In this document: positions 58,374-64,000 of the stretch, piece after piece
Position numbering within the stretch: the stretch's first letter is position 1
Layout of the letters: each line of letters begins with the position of its first letter
Source of the DNA: Elmis aenea
Lineage: Eukaryota; Arthropoda; Insecta; Coleoptera; Elmidae
NCBI GenBank assembly: GCA_947652605.1
Contig: OX393579.1
Location: forward strand, 41,484,970-41,548,969
Direction of reading: 5' to 3'
DNA: 64,000 nt
The notes under the pieces: model-generated
What the model was told of the DNA's origin: nothing
Database searches by the model: none
The model's input: the letters and a program-made list of their open reading frames with translations, nothing else
Made by a program: the position numbers and the translations under genes

Positions 58374-59907
58374 CAGGGATGGAAAACATAACGTAACGAT
58401 ACCCGATAACGTTATAATAACGATTCAACTATAATTTTTTATACAATAACGTAACGATATTTTAATAACGTTATATAACGATATAATAACCGATAACGTT
58501 TCGTTAAAAGTTATTTTGTATCGTTATTCTCTATAAATTCAATTTTTATATGACGATCTTTTTATTTTCAGAATATAATATTTGTTTGTATTTTAGAAAT
58601 TAAAATGAAATATCTCAACGTAGTTTTGTACTATGTTTTAAATTTACATTAACATCCCAAAAATAATTTCAGAGTTACAAATAAAAATTATTTTTATATT
58701 GTGATACAGGGTGTTTCTTAAATAATTTGAAGAAAAATCGGGAAGTGACTACTTATCGAAAATTAAGGGGAATCTTTCATATAAAATTTTTTCCTTAGAC
58801 GTCTCCTTTCGGAGATACACCCGAAAGGGGATCGGTAAAATTAGGTTTTTATTTTATTTCTCAAATTTGGTTAAAAGTAGGAGAATGATATTCGGTAGAT
58901 GTTTTATACTTATTAAAAGGTTTCCCATAGTAATATTTTCAATCATCTCCCACCTTCACAGGGGGCTGAAAAGTGTGAACCCTGTTGGTTTTTTTATCAG
59001 AACTTTTTGGTGGGTTTGCAATTTAATTTTTGTTTTCGAAAACTTAATTTATTTGTTTTTTTTTATTCTTTAACTTTTCTCGTAAATCTACAGTTTTTCA
59101 GCAAAAAATCATGAGTGAACATGAACCATCAAATATTCCAATATAAAACGATTCATTTTGGTGGTTACCATGATGGTTTGTTTATGTTCATATTGGGGAG
59201 AACTGACGGGTGTAATTCATTTTGACGTTTACGCGGCGAAAATACTAAAACAATTGTACCGAATATGAACATAAAAAAACCATGGTAAACACCAAAATGA
59301 ATCGTTTTATTCTAGAATATTTAATGGAACATGTTCACTCATTTAATGTTTTACTCAAAAACTGTAGATTTTACGAGAAAAACCAAATACTTAATAAAAA
59401 ATATTCTAAATAAATCAAAATAAAATAAAAATTTAAACTGTAAACTTTTAACTCACCAAAAAGTTCTGATTAAAAAACCAACAGAGGTCGCACTTTTCAG
59501 CCCCCTGTGAAGGTGGGCGATGATTGAAAATATTACTATGGAAAACCTTTCAATAAGCATAAAACCTCAACCAATATCATTCTCCTACACATATCCAAAT
59601 TTGAGAAATAAAATGAAAACCTAATTTTACCGCTCCCCTTTAGGGGGGTGTAACTCCGAAAGGAGACGTCTAGGGAAAAAATTATATATTTAAGACCCCC
59701 CTTAATTTGCGATAACGAATCACCTCCCGATTTTTTTTTGCAATACTTAAGAAACACCCTGTATATCATAATTTGTGTAACGTTATATAACGTTATATAA
59801 CATAACAATTCATATTTTTAATGTTATTTATAACGTTATGTAACGAAAACAAATAATAAATAACGTTATACAATAACGTAACGATTTAAAACGTTATTCC
59901 ATCCCTG
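58374..59907. mobile_element. hAT-type MITE made of TAACGTTATA blocks
   Basis: CAGGGATGGAAAACATAACG and the inverted CAGGGATGGAATAACG are the terminal repeats. The exact duplication ATTTTATT flanks it (58366-58373 and 59908-59915). Outer parts consist of many AACGTTATA and AACGATA units on both sides. The centre is filled by the foldback at 58705-59763. Confidence 0.9.
58705..59763. mobile_element. Complete 1.06-kb foldback element
   Basis: TACAGGGTGTTTCTTAAATA starts the left arm. The right arm ends TTAAGAAACACCCTGTA. Blocks such as CTCCTTTCGGAG and CACCTTCACAGGGGGCTGAAA are found inverted on the other side. TA flanks both ends. It is the full version of the element at 3793-4712. Confidence 0.9.
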
Positions 59908-60800
59908 ATTTTATTATTTTTCGATAATAAATCATTACTTGGTGAGCTAGGAGTTCTGTGTGAAATATTGATGAATATGCCAATGCCACAAAAGTTGTTC
60001 ATTTTATTTCATTTCAGTATGTTTAAAAAGTTGAATAAAAACCAAGACAAAGAACACATAAATCTCTTACTCCATACAAAAATTCGGTGACTCAGTAAAG
60101 GAAGTGTCCTAAATATGTTGTTTGAGTTAAAAGATGATCTGCAGGAACTTCAAAGAAAGCAACAAGCGAGATTTTCCCAGTTTGATTGATGATAAAAAAT
60201 TGTTGCAGAGGTAGCCTATTTACCAGACATTTTTTATCAAATGAGTCAGTTAAACACTTATGCAAGACGCTGGAGAAAATACATTGACTACAAGTGACAA
60301 AATCTTGGATTTACGAAAATACTGAGTTTCTGGTACTGGTGGGGCTTAAAAGTAAAAATGATTGTCAGCAAATATCAAATCTTATAGACCTCACCCAGAA
60401 GAACTGTTAATTAGAACCGATTATTTTTCTTCCCTTTCAACACAAGTGTATGATTGGATGAGAAATTCATACTCTGAATCTTCTGCTCTTTCTATTAAAT
60501 TGACTTTAAGTGAAGAGAACTTTGTGGATTGCAATCTGATCGTATAAACAAGATGATATTTACTGACCTATCCCTAGACAAGTTCTGCATTCCTGTCAGG
60601 GCCGCCCTTAGATATGGGCAATATGGGCCTGCGCCCGGGGCCCCGCGCTACCAGGGGCCCCGCGCTACCAGTTGTTCGCATTTAAAAAAATCGTGAAAAG
60701 CTTTGCAGAAAATTAATGTTTATAAATTAAATGTATACAGGGTGGTCCACTTTTTTGTAGCCGGACTTTAACAGTCGATACAAAACTTACTATTTTAAAG

Positions 60801-61295
60801 CAGGGCATTAAACCGGTTTAAAAAACCGGTTAACCGTTATTTTTTGTCAGAAAAAGTGATTTTTAACCGAAACCGAAACCGTTATTTTTAAAGGCAAAAA
60901 AAAACCGTAACCTTTAACCAAAATAATAAAAAACCGGTTTTGTTTACATCTTTTTTTAATAAAAATTACGATGAAAAATACAAAATCTGTAGTAGGTAAA
61001 TGCGATTAGTTTACCAAAAGTCATTCATTACCTACCTACTGAACTCTTGATTGTACATTTATTATAAAATTATAAATAAATAATATCTTTTCATACTTTT
61101 CATTCCTGATCTAAATAATTTTAAAAACCGGTTAATTTAACCGGTTTTTTAAACCGGTTTATAATTTAAATCGGTTTTTTACACTAAACCGGTTTTTTAC
61201 GAATAAAACCGGTTTTTAACCAAAAACCGTTATAAAAATAAAGTTCTCGATTTCGGTTAATCGTTAACCAAAATTTTTTTCGGTTTCGAGCCCTG
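60801..61295. mobile_element. hAT-type MITE, CAGGGC...AACCGG family, intact borders
   Basis: CAGGGCATTAAACCGG and CGGTTTCGAGCCCTG are the ends. The exact duplication TTTTAAAG flanks it. It is closely related to 43863-44283, with long runs of AACCGGTT-type blocks. Confidence 0.9.
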
Positions 61296-61349
61296 TTTTA
61301 AAGTGAATATTCCATATCAACGTGGGTACATAAACGCTTCATTTTAAAG

Positions 61350-62171
61350 TACAGGGTGTTGGAAAAAAAAACGATAACTTTTAACCATTTCTCGACCAGT
61401 AGATATATTTAAACCAAATTTGGTATACAGCCCCACAGGTTAGGTATCACATTCGGTGAGAATGTCAAGCCCCACAAGCAACCAGTGGCGAAGTTGTGGG
61501 GGTTCAGTTACAATAAATTTTATAAAAAACTGGTACAGCTCTGTTCAAAATCAAACTTGAACTATTTTTTGGGTAGAGCATTTTATTCTAAACAAAAAGT
61601 GTTTCTTGACTTTTCTTCGTATCTGCCACCGTTTGGCGCGGAATTTGATTTATTTTACCATTCTCCGGAAAAATTAGCTCATAAAATCCATCTAAAAATA
61701 TCTCTAATATTCGAAATAAAGAAGTAATAACCGAGTTTTTCAGTTTTTAACAACAACCTGCTAATAATAAAGGAATAAGTTCTATTAAATTAACGCTTAA
61801 TGATCCACATTTTGACCATTTACTCTACAATTTGCAATTTTCTGCTTTTCGCGATATTTTTAGATCGAACTTAGGAGCAAATTTTTCGCGATAATAGTGA
61901 AATAAATATAATTTCGTGCCAAACGGTTGCAGATACGAAAAAAATCGAGAGTTTGATTTTAAACAGGGACGTACTAGTTTTTTTAAATAAAATTTATTAA
62001 AACTGAACCCCCACAACACCGCCACTAATTGATTGTGGGGCTTGACATTCTCACCGAAAGTGGTAACCTTTAAGGTGGTGCTGTTGCTGTGTACCAAATT
62101 TTGTTAAAATCTACTGGTTGGGAAACGGTTAAAAATTATCGATATTTTTTCGAAAATTTCAACACCCTGTA
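61350..62171. mobile_element. Inner foldback element
   Basis: TACAGGGTGTTGGAAAAAAA begins the left arm and TTTCAACACCCTGTA ends the right. Both arms hold GGTGAGAATGTCAAGCCCCACAA. The frames at 61485 and 61825 are the two arms, not genes. Confidence 0.85.
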
Positions 62172-62472
62172 TCTTTAAAATGAAGCGTTTATGGGGCCAT
62201 GTTGATATGTAATATTCGCTTTAAAATGACTTTTTGTATCGACTGTTAAAAGTCCTGCTACAAAAAATTGGACCAACCTGTATAACAAAACCATTATCCT
62301 TCAGGATGAAGGTTTTATGATAATTTTGAACGATATCAAAAATAATGTAAAAATTATTGCCCAGGGCCCCGCAACTTCTAAGGGCGGCGCTGATTCCTGT
62401 GAAAGAAGAGGATCCTGTGATTCATAGAAAAGCAAAAAATTTATTGCTTCAGTTTTCAAGCTCTTACATATG

Positions 62473-63478
62473 AAAGAAAGCACAGATTTCAGCTAAGAAA
62501 AGTATATCTCATTATCTAAATTGACTTTAAAAATAACATTTTGTTGACATACATTTGTTCAAATGACATTTTACCTTGATATATCTTTTTCAACATTGTC
62601 GAAAAGTAAGTAATTGTAGTGGTTATTATCTGTTTTATTTCTGTTTATATGTGTTATACATATACTACATTGATATTTGTGTTAACAGATAAGGTGTTAA
62701 TTTTGAGTGTAAATGAAAACATCCGCATGCGATCTCCTAAACACGCAGTTTGATTTAAGATTTTTTATACATGGCCAATAAACTTGAGAAAAACGTTATT
62801 TATTGTTTGCTTAAACTGACTAACATAAGAAACATATTCTCTTTTATCATGAACCTTAAGTTTATAAAAAAGAAGGAAAGATAATGCAAATATTTACATA
62901 ATAATTTTTATATAAGGGTTTCCTGAGACATGAATATTATTTTAAGGGCTCCGAAAGGGTTAAAAGGTTAAGAAACGCTGACCTAAGTGTTCTCACCCCA
63001 AATTATATTGAAATGACAACATCCTCACATTCAAGAGTGTTCGATATAAACTAATTGCAGATTTTTGTGCATGTATATCACATAGTTACAAAAAAAAACG
63101 ATTTTAGTTAACAATGAAAAAACTATGATTTTAACGGCGTAGACAGAGGAAAATAACATGTGAGTACATACATGGTCGACTGTGTATTTAATCAAGTTAT
63201 ATTGTCACTAGAGCGCCCGCTGTGGGACTTTTGCATCGGACCCATTTGGGAACAAAATTGCCACGTACTGCGTGCTTGGCTAAAATGTCCGAGTGCAGAT
63301 AAAGTTACGATGTGTAAAACAACACACAAGTACGAAATATTAAAAAGGTACACAGGGTGATTGAAATTCTAGTTCCGTCAAGATAATATTGCTTAGTATA
63401 AGAAATAAAGGTTGAGTTAAATTTGGAAACGTTGCATTTTTGGCCGATCAAGAGCTGGAAGAAAATATTACAATATAT
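62473..63478. other. No gene; a possible hAT end near 62980
   Basis: AAAGGTTAAGAAACGCTG at about 62958-62979 looks like a hAT right end, but no left partner was found. The CACAGGGTGATTGAAATTC sequence near 63352 is an unpaired foldback-type end. The frame at 63160-63360 has no known domain. Confidence 0.35.
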
Positions 63479-63912
63479 CAGGGCCCGAACAGCAAAGAAT
63501 AACGGTTTAGTTCCGGTTACCGGTTCGAAAAATTAAAATTTTTTCGGTTTACGTTCCGAACCACCGGTTTTTATTTTATAATGATTCGGTAACCGGTTCC
63601 ACAACAACGGTTCAGTTCCGGTTCCGGTTCAATGCATATCTATAAATTGAAATGTCTGAAAATTCCATTTTTGGTAAACTGTAATCAAAATTAAAAAGGA
63701 AAAAATTGACAATGTCATTAACAAAAAAATTTGACCGAATCGTTGTGTGAACCGGTTGAAGCGGTTTGAACCGGTTCACACCAGTCGGTTCGGTTCGATT
63801 TTGCGGTTTTGTGATTTTTTGAATAAAAGCTTCAGTTCCGGTTAACGGTCCATGAAAAAATCACCGGTTCGTTACGGTGTTTGTTCCAGTTCCGGTTCGG
63901 TTCGGGTCCCTG
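63479..63912. mobile_element. hAT-type MITE, GGTTCCGGTT-rich
   Basis: The ends are CAGGGCCCGAACAGC and TTCGGGTCCCTG. The flanks CAATATAT and CAATATGT agree at seven of eight bases. The interior consists largely of GGTTCCGGTT and AACCGGTT blocks, so it is a relative of the AACCGG family. Confidence 0.8.
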
Positions 63913-64000
63913 CAATATGTCGAATTCAACAGTGTTTGTGAATACTCGAAAGAACATAAACAATTTAAGTTTGAAAAATCGTCTCTTACATTTTTATTTA

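Larger units (their letters stand above)
60736..62282. mobile_element. Outer foldback element inside the hAT element
   Basis: TACAGGGTGGTCCACTTTTT at the left pairs with TTGGACCAACCTGTA at the right. GGACTTTAACAGTCGATACAAAA, CATATCAACGTGGG and AAACGCTTCATTTTAAAG are all found inverted in the right arm. The left arm is interrupted by the MITE at 60801, and the centre by the foldback at 61350. Confidence 0.85.
60597..62392. mobile_element. hAT-type element hosting three further insertions
   Basis: CAGGGCCGCCCTTAGA and the inverse of TCTAAGGGCGGCGCTG form the ends. The exact duplication ATTCCTGT (60589-60596 and 62393-62400) lies in the transposase pseudogene. Near the left end GGGGCCCCGCGCTACCA occurs twice. 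Most of the interior is the foldback at 60736-62282. Confidence 0.9.
60085..62472 (+). pseudogene. hAT transposase (ZBED/SCAND3-like) interrupted by nested insertions
   Basis: Pieces in order match the C-terminal half of hAT-type transposases. LSKGSVLNMLFELKDDLQEL follows a Trp codon turned into TGA. Then come VAEVAYLPDIFYQMSQLNT, SADKI-like and LSFW segments, HPEELLIRTDYFSSL and KFCIPV. After the insertion at 60597-62392 come KEEDPVIHRKAKNLLLQFSS and YI, then a stop. The last block corresponds to the dimerisation region (usual A-x-x-LLPF-x-T-x-YLCE). It has several frame changes and stops. The insertion target ATTCCTGT lies within this coding sequence. Confidence 0.8.

Noticed and set aside
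61485..62097. Two similar proteins sharing YNKFYKK / FNKFYLK
   Set aside because: They are again the arms of a foldback (61350-62171).
1..64000. CRISPR arrays, tRNA and rRNA genes
   Set aside because: No array of evenly spaced short repeats, no cloverleaf with A and B boxes, and no rRNA-like conserved blocks were found by eye. A tRNA search program was not run.

Overview
The window is AT-rich eukaryotic DNA, almost certainly from an insect. The evidence is the repeat repertoire: P/THAP, piggyBac, hAT, mariner, Penelope-like, Jockey, RTE and gypsy-type sequences, with short introns and GT-AG splice sites. I cannot name the species. I recognise no host protein-coding gene, tRNA, rRNA or CRISPR array. 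The window reads as an intergenic or intronic graveyard of transposable elements, with a few elements that look young.

Layout. 0-8 kb: foldback (hairpin) elements and a Penelope-like fragment with a hammerhead-ribozyme core. 7.8-10.7 kb: short RTE and mariner pseudogene scraps. 12.2-13.4 kb: a foldback element with a second one inside it. 18.46-20.82 kb: a compact LTR retrotransposon with two 234-bp LTRs that look identical. It keeps an open gag gene and only the tail of integrase. 24.6-29.2 kb: a Jockey 3' fragment, then a MITE whose right terminal repeat is split by a 2.4-kb piggyBac with a decayed transposase gene. 30.1-33.6 kb: a Penelope-like element (14-bp target duplication, inverted terminal repeats, hammerhead core) inside a foldback element, then two nested foldback elements. 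35.6-36.8 kb: a 1.2-kb near-perfect foldback.

The most notable locus is 37.27-44.55 kb, a P-element-like transposon flanked by an exact 8-bp duplication (ATTACAAG). Its gene can be read as eight coding exons with canonical splice sites and compatible phases. They give one uninterrupted protein of about 933 residues with an N-terminal THAP zinc finger and the P/THAP9 catalytic blocks. It also has a plausible non-coding first exon. Later insertions sit in its large intron, at its stop codon and near its 3' end, without breaking the reading frame. A related repeat at 46.6-47.5 kb supplies the empty-site sequence.

47.5-64 kb: an internally deleted piggyBac, at least seven hAT-type non-autonomous elements (most with 8-bp target duplications), RTE-tail SINEs, Jockey reverse transcriptase cut exactly by a hAT insertion, and a stack of insertions (60.1-62.5 kb) inside an old hAT transposase pseudogene.

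A theme across the window is a large group of TA-flanked foldback elements with ACAGGGTG-like ends. Several members with otherwise different sequence share a GCGAGATCCCCATG-like block near their ends.
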